From BMS3Abin12 sp964487445 (GTDB lineage Bacteria; Pseudomonadota; Gammaproteobacteria; 21-64-14): a DNA stretch of 27,628 bases. Every line of letters starts with the position of its first letter. The first letter of the stretch is position 1. Where the stretch lies: NCBI GenBank assembly GCA_964487445.1, contig CAZAQG010000030.1, positions 1 to 27,628 of the forward strand, written 5' to 3'. Below the pieces are notes generated by a model. It made no database searches, was not told the DNA's origin, and saw only the letters and a program-made list of their open reading frames with translations. The translations under genes were made by a program, and so were the position numbers. Positions 1-7,840 of the stretch are shown piece by piece.

Positions 1-1
1 G

Positions 2-175
2 GGAAAAGGCCAGCGTCTCATGACAATATCCTGTAGCCCGCCAACTGAGTGTCCGTCAAAAACAATCCCTGGATGGGCTGGCCAGGAGATTGTGGTCGAC
101 CTGGAGGCCGCGCTGGAGCAGTTCCAGCAAATCGCGGCAGATCTGAGCTCTGAGCACGGAAGAGGCGTGACGTAG
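2..175 (+). CDS. 3' end of an unidentified gene, truncated by the window edge
   Basis: An open frame runs from the first bases of the window to TAG at 173-175. The first ATG inside it is at 20, which would give 51 residues. The C-terminal half is rich in Glu, Gln, Ala and Leu (VVDLEAALEQFQQIAADL) and looks like an amphipathic helix. I recognise no family. It could be the tail of a longer gene entering from the left, a decayed remnant beside the dif site, or chance. The only support is the open frame and the helix-like composition, so confidence is low. Confidence 0.25.
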   Translation, partial: GKGQRLMTISCSPPTECPSKTIPGWAGQEIVVDLEAALEQFQQIAADLSSEHGRGVT

Positions 176-253
176 AGCTGACATGTCGCCGCGATGACCG
201 TCGTGGTACCTGCGGATTTCTAAATTGGGGGGATCCGGTAGCCGAATATTCTA

Positions 254-281
254 ATTTGACATAATATACATTATACGAACT
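254..281 (-). other. dif: dif site, XerC/XerD chromosome dimer resolution site
   Basis: Read on the minus strand, this 28-bp sequence has the XerC arm AGTTCGTATAA, the 6-bp centre TGTATA and the XerD arm TTATGTCAAAT. From memory, the gammaproteobacterial consensus arms are AGTTCGCATAA and TTATGTTAAAT, so there is one mismatch per arm and none in the centre. Against E. coli dif I count 24 of 28 identities. XerC and XerD recombine here under FtsK control to resolve chromosome dimers in the terminus. The site lies in an AT-rich non-coding stretch, as is usual for dif. A plasmid pdif site or the attachment site of a Xer-using mobile element would look similar. Confidence 0.85.
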
Positions 282-286
282 ATAAT
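256..286 (+). promoter_or_regulatory. possible sigma-70 promoter overlapping dif
   Basis: TTGACA at 256-261 and TATAAT at 281-286 are perfect -35 and -10 hexamers, but the 19-bp spacer is longer than the optimal 17. The promoter would fire toward the aminotransferase gene, leaving a leader of roughly 90 nt. Much of this sequence is explained by the dif site itself, so the -35 match may be coincidental. Confidence 0.3.
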
Positions 287-380
287 TTGGGGGTGATTCG
301 TTCCCCTGGGGCTACCCTCGGCTTTCCTAACCGCTACCATGCCCCAATCCTCACCTCACGCAGGAACGGAGTCCGGGTCC

Positions 381-1529
381 ATGGACTACCACGACGAATT
401 CATCCTCGATCCGACCGTGATCTACCTGAACCACGCCGCCGTCGCACCATGGCCGCGTCGTACCGCAGCCGCGGTTACCGCCTTCGCCGAGGAAAATGCC
501 CGCTGCGGTTCGCAACATTATCTGCGTTGGGCCGAGACCGAGGCGCGCCTGCGCGGGCGTCTGGCGCGCCTCCTCGGCGCCCCCTCGAGCGACGACGTTG
601 CGCTCCTCAAGAGCACGTCCGAGGGTCTGTCGGTGGTGGCATACGGTCTGGATTGGCGGTCCGGGGACACCGTGGTGAGCGCGCGCGAGGAATTCCCTTC
701 CAATCGTATCGTCTGGGAATCGCTGGCCGATCAGGGGGTCGCGCTGCACCGGGTCCCGCTATCGGGGTCGCCGGATCCGGAGGGTGCGCTGCTCGATGCC
801 ATCGACGGGCGCACGCGGCTCCTCAGCATCAGTGCGGTCCAGTATGGTGACGGGCTGCGGCTCGATCTCGAGCGGCTCGGGCGCGGCTGCCGCAAGCGTG
901 GCGTGCTGTTCTGCGTCGATGCCATCCAGGCGCTCGGTGCCGTAGCCTTCGACGCGCGGGCGGCGCAGGCGGATTTCGTGGCGGCCGATGGTCACAAGTG
1001 GATGCTCGGCCCCGAGGGGCTCGCCGTATTCTACGTGCGGCCGGAACTGCGCGAGCGACTGCGGCTACGTCAGTATGGTTGGCATATGGTGGAGGCCGTC
1101 GGCGACTTCGATCGACAGGTCTGGGAACCGGCACGCAGCGCCCGGCGCTTCGAATGCGGCAGCCCGAACATGCTCGGGATCTATGGATTGGAGGCGAGCC
1201 TAGCCCTGATCGAGACCATTGGGATTGCGCACATAGAGAAGATAATACTTGAAAATACAAGATACTTGACGAATATAATTCAAGAATTACATTACCTGGA
1301 GTTGGTTTCTCCGCCGGACGATTCGCGACGCGCGGGGATCGTGACCGCCCGGCCGCGCACGGGTACGGCCGAAGGGCTGTCCACGTATCTGCGCGGGCAC
1401 GGAGTCCAGTGTGCCCTGCGCGGCGGCGGTGTGCGCTTCTCCCCGCATTTCTATACGCCCCGCGACCAGTTGGACGCACTCGCGCAGATGCTCGCCGACT
1501 ATCCTCGGGCCGTCTCCGGAGGGACGTAG
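381..1529 (+). CDS. Class V aminotransferase-fold PLP enzyme (cysteine desulfurase / isopenicillin N epimerase-like)
   Basis: This 382-residue protein has the fold-type I PLP layout. The N-terminal segment has YLNHAAVAPWP, the middle has FCVDAIQALG with the PLP-ring Asp, and Lys206 in ADGHKWMLGP is the predicted Schiff-base lysine. The C-terminal end RFSPHFYTPRDQLDAL is typical of the small domain. The RxGxxCA loop with the catalytic cysteine of SufS-type desulfurases is not seen, so sulfur transfer is doubtful. The substrate is unknown. I chose ATG 381 over the in-frame ATG at 339 because a GGAG lies about 9 nt upstream of 381 and no ribosome site precedes 339. Codons 288-307 fall in a patch of about 27% GC with several ATA codons, unlike the rest of the gene, yet the frame stays open. 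It stands alone between dif and the beta-oxidation operon. Confidence 0.8.
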   Translation: MDYHDEFILDPTVIYLNHAAVAPWPRRTAAAVTAFAEENARCGSQHYLRWAETEARLRGRLARLLGAPSSDDVALLKSTSEGLSVVAYGLDWRSGDTVVSAREEFPSNRIVWESLADQGVALHRVPLSGSPDPEGALLDAIDGRTRLLSISAVQYGDGLRLDLERLGRGCRKRGVLFCVDAIQALGAVAFDARAAQADFVAADGHKWMLGPEGLAVFYVRPELRERLRLRQYGWHMVEAVGDFDRQVWEPARSARRFECGSPNMLGIYGLEASLALIETIGIAHIEKIILENTRYLTNIIQELHYLELVSPPDDSRRAGIVTARPRTGTAEGLSTYLRGHGVQCALRGGGVRFSPHFYTPRDQLDALAQMLADYPRAVSGGT

Positions 1530-1561
1530 GCACCGGTCGGGAACGGTTCAGACCGCGGTGA

Positions 1562-1795
1562 ATCCGATCGGCAAGTATCGTTCCAAGCACCTGCGCATCT
1601 GTCGTTGCGCAGAAGGTCATCACGCGGGCCACCGCCAAGCTCGGTTCCGACGCGGTACAGTTCCCGTTCCCGATCCTGCCGATCGTGAAGCGGCTCCCAG
1701 GCGGCGGCGTGCACCTCTATCGGCGCAATTCCCGGCTGTTCACTCCGCGCGATTTCGATTATTCTCCTTCACTTCCCCGAGGCTGCACCCGATGA
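1562..1795 (+). pseudogene. Probable 3' remnant of an unidentified gene, in a 310-bp gap
   Basis: The stretch 1530-1839 holds no complete gene that I recognise. One frame is open from 1562, just after a stop, to TGA at 1793-1795. It reads like real protein in its second half: KVITRATAKLGSDAVQF, then PILPIVKRLPGGGVHLYRR, then RLFTPRDFDY. It has no plausible start codon or ribosome site at its 5' end, which suggests a gene truncated at the front. I cannot name the family. A 14-codon ORF (1792-1836) begins on the ATGA that overlaps its stop and ends three bases before the fadE start. That ORF may be chance or may couple translation into fadE. I found no clear promoter for the operon here. Confidence 0.3.
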
Positions 1796-1839
1796 GTCAT
1801 CCGGCCTTTTCCACACGCAAGAAACCGGAAGAATAGACG

Positions 1840-4344
1840 ATGGGTGCGGCCGCCTGGTTCATCAGCCTCCTGGTCCTCTGCGCCGCCCTCGCCTACCTGC
1901 GCATCCCCCTCCTCTGGTCCAGCCTCGCGATCGCCGGTTGGCTCACCGGCCTGAGCGTATCGGGGGCGAGCCCCTGGCTCCTGGTCCCGCTATGGGTGAT
2001 CCTGGCTGGTACGGCGGTGGTGCTCAATACCCCTCGATTGCGCCGACGTTGGATCAGCGACCGTGCGTTCACGCTGTTCCGGGCCGTGTTGCCCACCATG
2101 TCCGTCACCGAGCGCGAGTCGCTCGAGGCGGGCGGCGTGTGGTGGGACGCGGAACTGTTCAGCGGACGCCCGCGCTGGAAGCGCCTCCTGGAAGCCGATC
2201 CGCCGCGACTCTCGGAACGCGAGCAGGCCTTCCTCGACGGCCCGGTGGATGCGTTGTGCCGGATGCTCGACGACTGGCGCATCACCCACCACGATCATGA
2301 CCTGCCGCCGGAGGTCTGGCATTTCATCAAGACGCAGGGGTTCTTCGGGATGATCATCCCGCGGGCCTACGGCGGGCTGGGATTCTCGGCGCTGGGCCAC
2401 TCCGCGGTAGTGATGAAGGTGGCGAGCCGCAGCATCACGGCGGCCACCACGGTGATGGTCCCCAACTCCCTGGGTCCCGCGCAGTTGCTGCTGGAATACG
2501 GGACCGACGAGCAGAAACGCTATTACCTGCCGCGCCTCGCGTGCGGCGAGGAAGTCCCCTGCTTCGCCCTCACCGGTCCCGAGGCCGGCAGCGACGCGGC
2601 CTCCATGCCGGACACCGGGATCGTCTGCCGCGGCACCTTCCAGGGGCGCGAGATCACCGGGATCCGCCTCAACTGGGACAAGCGTTACATCACGCTCGCG
2701 CCGGTCGCGACGGTGCTCGGGCTGGCCTTCAAGCTCCATGACCCCGAACACCTGCTCGGCAAACAGGAGGATCTCGGGATCACCCTCGCGCTGATCCCCA
2801 CCGATACCCCGGGCGTGGTCATCGGCCGGCGTCACCTGCCGCTCAATATCCCGTTTCAGAACGGCCCCACCCAGGGCAAGGATGTCTTCGTCCCGCTCGA
2901 CCGGATCATCGGCGGCGTGGACCGTGCCGGCCGGGGTTGGCATATGCTCATGGAGTGCCTGGCCGACGGGCGCTCGATCTCCCTGCCCGCCCTGAGTACC
3001 GCCTCGGGCAAGGTCGCGGCGCGCGCGGTCGGTGCCTACGCCCGTGTGCGCCGCCAGTTCAAGCTGCCGATCGGACGCTTCGAGGGCGTCGAGGAAGCGC
3101 TCGCGCGCATCGCAGGTACCGCCTACCTGATGGACGCGGTGCGTCGCGTCACCGCCGGCGCGGTCGACAGCGGCTGCAAACCCTCGGTGCTCTCGGCCAT
3201 CGCCAAGTATCACCTGACCGAACGCATGCGCACGATCACCAACGACGCTATGGACGTGCTGGGCGGCGCCGGCATCTGCCTCGGGCCGCGCAACGTGATG
3301 GGGCGCGGCTACCAGGGCGTACCGATCAGCATCACCGTGGAGGGGGCGAACATCCTGACCCGCAACATGATCATCTTCGGCCAGGGCGCGATTCGCTGCC
3401 ATCCCTACGTGCTGCGCGAGATGGAGGCGATGGCCGAACCGGACGCCGAGCGCGGGGCGCGGACCTTCGACCGGGCGTTGTTCGCGCACGCCGGTTTCGT
3501 GATCAGCAACGCGGTGCGCGCCCTCTTTCTGGGCCTGACCGGGGCGCGCCTGGTACCGGTACCCGGTCCCCGCGAGACGCGTCGCTGGTACCGGCAGGTG
3601 GTACGCATGAGCGCGGCGCTGGCACTGGCGACCGATGCCGCGATGATCGTGCTCGGCGGCAACCTCAAGCGCCGCGAGCGCCTCTCGGCGCGGCTCGGAG
3701 ACGTACTGAGCCATCTGTATCTGGTCTCCGCGTGCCTGCGCCAGCACCGCGATCAGGGCGCGCACCGCGAGGACCTGCCGCTGCTGGAGTGGGCCTGCGC
3801 GGATTCCCTGGCCCGCACGCAGGAGGCCCTGCTGGGGCTGATGCGAAACTTTCCCAACCGCCCCGTGGCGTGGATGCTGCGGGTGCTGATCTTCCCTTTA
3901 GGGGCGCACTACCGAGCGCCGAGCGACGCGCTCTGCCACCGTGCGGCATCGCTGCTCCTGGAACCCTCCCCGGCCCGCCATCGCCTCACGGAAGGGATCT
4001 TCGTACCGGAGGATCCACGCCAGAGCATCGGGCGCCTGGAGTACGCCCTGGCCCGGGTGCTGGAGGCGGAACCGATCGAACGGCGCCTGCAAGAGGCGGT
4101 AAAGCAAGGGGTGATGCCTGATGGTGAACTCGAAACGCTGATCGCGGGCGGGCTTGCGCAAGGCCTGATCACCGAGTCCGAGGCCGCACATCTGCGCGAG
4201 GCGCAGGCGGCACGGCACGAGGCGATCACGGTGGACGATTTCCCACCCGACCTCGGTCTCGCCGGCGACGAGGTGCGCAAGCAGGACGTGCCCGCCCAAG
4301 AAATGCCCGCCCAGGACCCGGGTGGTCGGGACTCGTCCCCATAG
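1840..4344 (+). CDS. fadE: Acyl-CoA dehydrogenase FadE
   Basis: FadE catalyses the first step of beta-oxidation, FAD-dependent conversion of acyl-CoA to trans-2-enoyl-CoA. The protein has 834 residues, close to the 814 of E. coli FadE and far longer than ordinary acyl-CoA dehydrogenases. Residues 1-63 contain two or three hydrophobic segments, which suggests attachment to the inner membrane. The dehydrogenase core follows, with CFALTGPEAGSDAASMP in the FAD/substrate region and GGAGICLGPRNVMGRGYQG near residue 480. Glu501 in VEGANILTR is the likely catalytic base by family analogy. The last 300 residues form the FadE-specific C-terminal domain. GGAAG lies 9 nt upstream of the ATG. It is the first gene of the fadE-fadI-fadJ-synthetase-yciA operon. 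Confidence 0.93.
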   Translation: MGAAAWFISLLVLCAALAYLRIPLLWSSLAIAGWLTGLSVSGASPWLLVPLWVILAGTAVVLNTPRLRRRWISDRAFTLFRAVLPTMSVTERESLEAGGVWWDAELFSGRPRWKRLLEADPPRLSEREQAFLDGPVDALCRMLDDWRITHHDHDLPPEVWHFIKTQGFFGMIIPRAYGGLGFSALGHSAVVMKVASRSITAATTVMVPNSLGPAQLLLEYGTDEQKRYYLPRLACGEEVPCFALTGPEAGSDAASMPDTGIVCRGTFQGREITGIRLNWDKRYITLAPVATVLGLAFKLHDPEHLLGKQEDLGITLALIPTDTPGVVIGRRHLPLNIPFQNGPTQGKDVFVPLDRIIGGVDRAGRGWHMLMECLADGRSISLPALSTASGKVAARAVGAYARVRRQFKLPIGRFEGVEEALARIAGTAYLMDAVRRVTAGAVDSGCKPSVLSAIAKYHLTERMRTITNDAMDVLGGAGICLGPRNVMGRGYQGVPISITVEGANILTRNMIIFGQGAIRCHPYVLREMEAMAEPDAERGARTFDRALFAHAGFVISNAVRALFLGLTGARLVPVPGPRETRRWYRQVVRMSAALALATDAAMIVLGGNLKRRERLSARLGDVLSHLYLVSACLRQHRDQGAHREDLPLLEWACADSLARTQEALLGLMRNFPNRPVAWMLRVLIFPLGAHYRAPSDALCHRAASLLLEPSPARHRLTEGIFVPEDPRQSIGRLEYALARVLEAEPIERRLQEAVKQGVMPDGELETLIAGGLAQGLITESEAAHLREAQAARHEAITVDDFPPDLGLAGDEVRKQDVPAQEMPAQDPGGRDSSP

Positions 4345-4470
4345 CGGCGTGCCGGTGGTACGCAGGACGCCGGGCGCGGCGTTCATTCCGTATCGGGCCG
4401 ATGTCCGGTGGGCGTTCGAAAAAAAACCAGTGGCCGGGGGGGACGGCTGCGGGATGTGCGAGGAGGCAGG

Positions 4471-5787
4471 ATGGCGCAACAGAGACGAAAGGGGTATCCG
4501 AGGCGGGCGATCTACGTTGTCGACGGTAACCGCGCGCCGTTCCTCAAGGTCAGGAATCGCCCGGGACCGTTCACCGCCGCGGACCTCGCCGTGGCCGCGG
4601 CTCGCCCGCTGCTTGCGCGCCAGCCCTTCGAGCCGCCGGAGCTCGACGAGGTGATCCTCGGTTGTGTCATGCCGAGTGCCGACGAGGCCAACATCGGGCG
4701 CATCGCCGCGTTGCGTCTCGGCTGCGGCCAACGTGTGCCGGGCTGGACCGTGCAGCGCAACTGCGCATCGGGCATGCAGTCGCTCGACTGCGCGGCCCGC
4801 AGTATCGCCGAGGGCCGCTCCAATCTGGTCCTTGCCGGCGGCGTGGAGGTCATGAGCCGCGCCCCCGTGCTGCTCGGCGATGCGATGGTCGCCTGGCTCG
4901 GGGCGTGGCGCGGCGCACGCGGCATCGGGCAACGGGCGCAGACCCTCGCACGGCTGCGCCCGCGCCACTTCCGCGTGATCATCGGTCTGCTGCGCGGATT
5001 GACCGATCCGGTGGTGGGCCTGTCCATGGGCCAGACCGCCGAGAACCTCGCCTATCGCTTCGGAATTACGCGCGAGGCCATGGACCGCTTCGCCCTCGAG
5101 AGCCATCGGCGCCTGGCCGAGGCCCAGGACGCCGGACGCCTCGCCGGCGAGATCGAGCCGATCTTCGACACGCGCGGGCGCTGCCACGACACCGACGACG
5201 GCGTGCGCCGCGACACGGATCCGGACAAACTCGCGCGCCTGCGCCCGGTCTTCGACCGTCCGTTCGGCAACGTCACCGCCGGTAACAGTGCGCAGATCAC
5301 CGACGGGGCGGCCTGGCTGCTACTCGCCTCCGCGAACGCCGTTCGCCGCCACCGGTTGCCGGTGCTCGGACGCATCGTGGACTGCCACTGGGCGGCCCTC
5401 GACCCCGCGCAGATGGGACTCGGTCCGGTGTACGCCGGCACCCCCCTGCTCGAGCGCCACGGCCTGGCGCTGCAGGACGTCGACTATTGGGAGATCAACG
5501 AGGCGTTCGCGGCCCAGGTGCTCGCCTGCCTCGCGGCCTGGGAGGACGCCGACTACTGCCGCACCGAACTGGGCCTGAAGGACGCCTTCGGTCCATTGGC
5601 CCCGGCGCGCATCAACGTCGACGGCGGCGCGGTGGCGCTCGGCCATCCCGTGGGGGCCACCGGCGCGCGGCTCGTGCTGCACGTGCTGCGCGTGCTCGAG
5701 CGCGAGGGCGCACGGCGCGGCATCGCCACGCTGTGTATCGGCGGCGGCCAGGGCGGCGCCATGCTCCTGGAACGCGACGCGGAGTAG
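4471..5787 (+). CDS. fadI: Acetyl-CoA C-acyltransferase (3-ketoacyl-CoA thiolase) FadI
   Basis: This thiolase cleaves 3-ketoacyl-CoA with CoA to acetyl-CoA and a shortened acyl-CoA. At 438 residues it matches FadI (436 in E. coli) rather than the shorter FadA. Cys98 in QRNCASGMQ is the acylated nucleophile, His392 in ALGHPVGATGAR the base, and Cys422 in LCIGGGQGG the second catalytic cysteine. INEAFAAQ is also present. The start at ATG 4471 is set by a perfect AGGAGG at 4461-4466; an in-frame GTG at 4408 has no comparable site and would add a basic, low-complexity leader. A 126-bp gap separates it from fadE, and only 6 bp separate it from fadJ, its expected partner in the multienzyme complex. 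Confidence 0.93.
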   Translation: MAQQRRKGYPRRAIYVVDGNRAPFLKVRNRPGPFTAADLAVAAARPLLARQPFEPPELDEVILGCVMPSADEANIGRIAALRLGCGQRVPGWTVQRNCASGMQSLDCAARSIAEGRSNLVLAGGVEVMSRAPVLLGDAMVAWLGAWRGARGIGQRAQTLARLRPRHFRVIIGLLRGLTDPVVGLSMGQTAENLAYRFGITREAMDRFALESHRRLAEAQDAGRLAGEIEPIFDTRGRCHDTDDGVRRDTDPDKLARLRPVFDRPFGNVTAGNSAQITDGAAWLLLASANAVRRHRLPVLGRIVDCHWAALDPAQMGLGPVYAGTPLLERHGLALQDVDYWEINEAFAAQVLACLAAWEDADYCRTELGLKDAFGPLAPARINVDGGAVALGHPVGATGARLVLHVLRVLEREGARRGIATLCIGGGQGGAMLLERDAE

Positions 5788-5793
5788 AACGGC

Positions 5794-7833
5794 ATGGCCG
5801 AGGAGAGCAAGGGCGTACATTGGTACACGGAGACGGACGCCGACGGCATCGTCTGGCTGCACCTGGACAAGGCGGACTCCACTACCAATGTCCTCTCCGC
5901 GGAGGTGCTCGGGGAACTCCGGGACCTGCTCGGTGAGGTCGAGGCGCGTACGCCGCGCGGTCTGGTCATCGTCTCGGACAAACCCAACGGTTTCATCGCC
6001 GGTGCCGACGTCTCCGAGTTCACCCGCTTCACCGACACCGGCGACGCGCGCCGCGCGATCCGCGCCGGTCAGGGGATCATGGACCGGGTCGAATCCCTGC
6101 CCTTCCCCACCGTCGCCATGATCCGCGGGTTCTGCCTCGGCGGCGGCCTCGAACTCGCCCTGGCGTGCCGCTACCGCGTGGCCGAGGACGAGTCGGGCAC
6201 GCGCCTCGGGTTGCCGGAGGTCCTGCTGGGGATCCACCCCGGGTTCGGCGGCACCGTGCGCACGGTCCGTACGATCGGCGCCCCCGCCGCCATGGACTTG
6301 ATGCTGAGCGGGCGCACGCTCAGCGCGCGTGCCGCGCGGCGCACGGGGCTGGTCGACCACGCCGCGCCACGCCGCCACCTGCGTACAGCGGCGCGCTCGC
6401 TGATACTCAACCCGCCGGCGGTGCAGCACCCGCCCTGGAGCGCGCGTGCGGCCGGCCACACCCTGCTGCGGCCCTGGCTGGCGCGCTACCTGCGGCGCAA
6501 AGTGGCCGCCAAGGCGCCGAAGGAGCACTACCCGGCCCCCTACGCCCTGATCGATCTGTGGGAGCGCCACGCCGGCGAGCCGCGCCGCATGCTCGAGGCG
6601 GAGGCCGATTCGGTCGCCCGGCTCCTCCTCACACGCACGGCGCGCAATCTGGTGCGCGTGTTCTTCCTGCGCGAGCGCCTCAAGGCCGCCGGGCGCGTGG
6701 ACGGCTACGAGCCGTGCCACGTGCACGTGGTCGGCGGCGGGATCATGGGCGGCGACATCGCCGCATGGTGCGCGCTGCAGGGCCTGCGGGTCACGGTGCA
6801 GGAGACCGACCGGGGCAACCTCGGCCGCGCCGTGGCGCGTGCCCACGAACTGTATCGCAAGCGGCTCAAGCAGCACCGGCTCGTACAGGCGGCCATGGAC
6901 CGGCTCATTCCGGACCTGCGCGGCGACGGTGTGGCGCACGCCGACGTGGTCATCGAGGCGATCTTCGAGGACGTCGAGGCCAAGTCCGCCCTGTTTCGCG
7001 ATCTCGTGCCGCACATGAAGTCCGACGCGCTGCTCGCGACCAACACCTCCAGCATCCCGCTGGAGACGCTCGCCCGGGCCCTCGACGCGCCGGAGCGCCT
7101 GGTCGGGCTGCACTTCTTCAACCCGGTGGCGAAGATGCCGTTGGTGGAGGTGGTCTCCGGGCCGCAAACCGCCCCGGAGGTCGCGGCGCGCGCCGCCGCC
7201 TTCGCGCGCCGCATCGACCGCCTGCCGCTGCCGGTGAAGAGCGCGCCCGGATTCCTGGTCAACCGCATCCTCATGCCCTATCTCCTCGAGGCGGTGACGC
7301 TCGAGTCCGAGGGCGTGCCCGGGGCGTGGATCGACCGCGCCGCGGTGCGTTTCGGGATGCCCATGGGCCCCATCGAACTGGCCGATGCCGTGGGACTCGA
7401 CGTGTGCCTGTCGGTCGCCGGGATCCTCGCCGAGCGGCTCGGCGGCGCGGTCCCGGAGCGGCTGCGCGAGCTGGTGGCGGCCGGGCGCCTGGGGCGCAAG
7501 AGCGGCCGCGGCTTCTACGAGTACTCCAAGGGAAAGCCGGTCAAGCCGCAGCCGGGCAAGACACGCACCCCGCCGGGCGACCTCACCGACCGGTTGATCC
7601 TGCCCATGCTCGACGAGGCGGTCGCCTGTCTGCGCGAGCAGATCGTAGAGGACCCCGATCGGGTCGACGCCGGCATGGTCTTCGGTACCGGCTTCGCGCC
7701 GTTTCGCGGCGGTCCGATCGAATACATCCGCGAGCAGGGCGCGGACGCGCTGACCCGACGCCTGCAGCGGCTGGAACAGACCCACGGTGCGCGCTTCGCA
7801 CCCGACACCGGATGGTCGACCTTGAAACCCTGA
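5794..7833 (+). CDS. fadJ: Enoyl-CoA hydratase / 3-hydroxyacyl-CoA dehydrogenase, FadJ/FadB type
   Basis: This two-domain protein carries out the second and third steps of beta-oxidation. The N-terminal crotonase domain has the oxyanion-hole motif IAGADVSEF near residue 70. Glu120 (GGGLE) and Glu142 (LGLPEV) correspond to the two catalytic glutamates of FadB. The dehydrogenase domain begins near residue 310 with the NAD-binding G-x-G-x-x-G at Gly314-Gly319. His440 in LHFFNPVAKMPLVEV is the catalytic histidine. A second C-terminal dehydrogenase lobe ends with GTGFAPFRGGP. At 679 residues it is somewhat shorter than E. coli FadJ (714). The pairing with a FadI-type thiolase favours fadJ over fadB, but the subfamily is not certain. 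Confidence 0.9.
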   Translation: MAEESKGVHWYTETDADGIVWLHLDKADSTTNVLSAEVLGELRDLLGEVEARTPRGLVIVSDKPNGFIAGADVSEFTRFTDTGDARRAIRAGQGIMDRVESLPFPTVAMIRGFCLGGGLELALACRYRVAEDESGTRLGLPEVLLGIHPGFGGTVRTVRTIGAPAAMDLMLSGRTLSARAARRTGLVDHAAPRRHLRTAARSLILNPPAVQHPPWSARAAGHTLLRPWLARYLRRKVAAKAPKEHYPAPYALIDLWERHAGEPRRMLEAEADSVARLLLTRTARNLVRVFFLRERLKAAGRVDGYEPCHVHVVGGGIMGGDIAAWCALQGLRVTVQETDRGNLGRAVARAHELYRKRLKQHRLVQAAMDRLIPDLRGDGVAHADVVIEAIFEDVEAKSALFRDLVPHMKSDALLATNTSSIPLETLARALDAPERLVGLHFFNPVAKMPLVEVVSGPQTAPEVAARAAAFARRIDRLPLPVKSAPGFLVNRILMPYLLEAVTLESEGVPGAWIDRAAVRFGMPMGPIELADAVGLDVCLSVAGILAERLGGAVPERLRELVAAGRLGRKSGRGFYEYSKGKPVKPQPGKTRTPPGDLTDRLILPMLDEAVACLREQIVEDPDRVDAGMVFGTGFAPFRGGPIEYIREQGADALTRRLQRLEQTHGARFAPDTGWSTLKP

Positions 7834-7840
7834 GGCGGTG

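Noticed and set aside
252..285. Similarity of the dif region to a loxP half-site and spacer
   Set aside because: About 14 bases around 266-279 match loxP, but the match over all 34 positions is poor, while the dif match is nearly complete. Both are tyrosine recombinase sites and share AT-rich cores.
381..1529. Cysteine desulfurase (SufS/CsdA)
   Set aside because: The PLP lysine region fits, but the RxGxxCA loop with the catalytic cysteine is missing from the C-terminal part, and no suf or iscU-like gene is adjacent.
1990..3765. Long open frame on the minus strand opposite fadE
   Set aside because: It is the antisense shadow of a GC-rich gene with strong third-position bias; its translation is low in complexity (His, Arg, Asp-rich) and matches no family.
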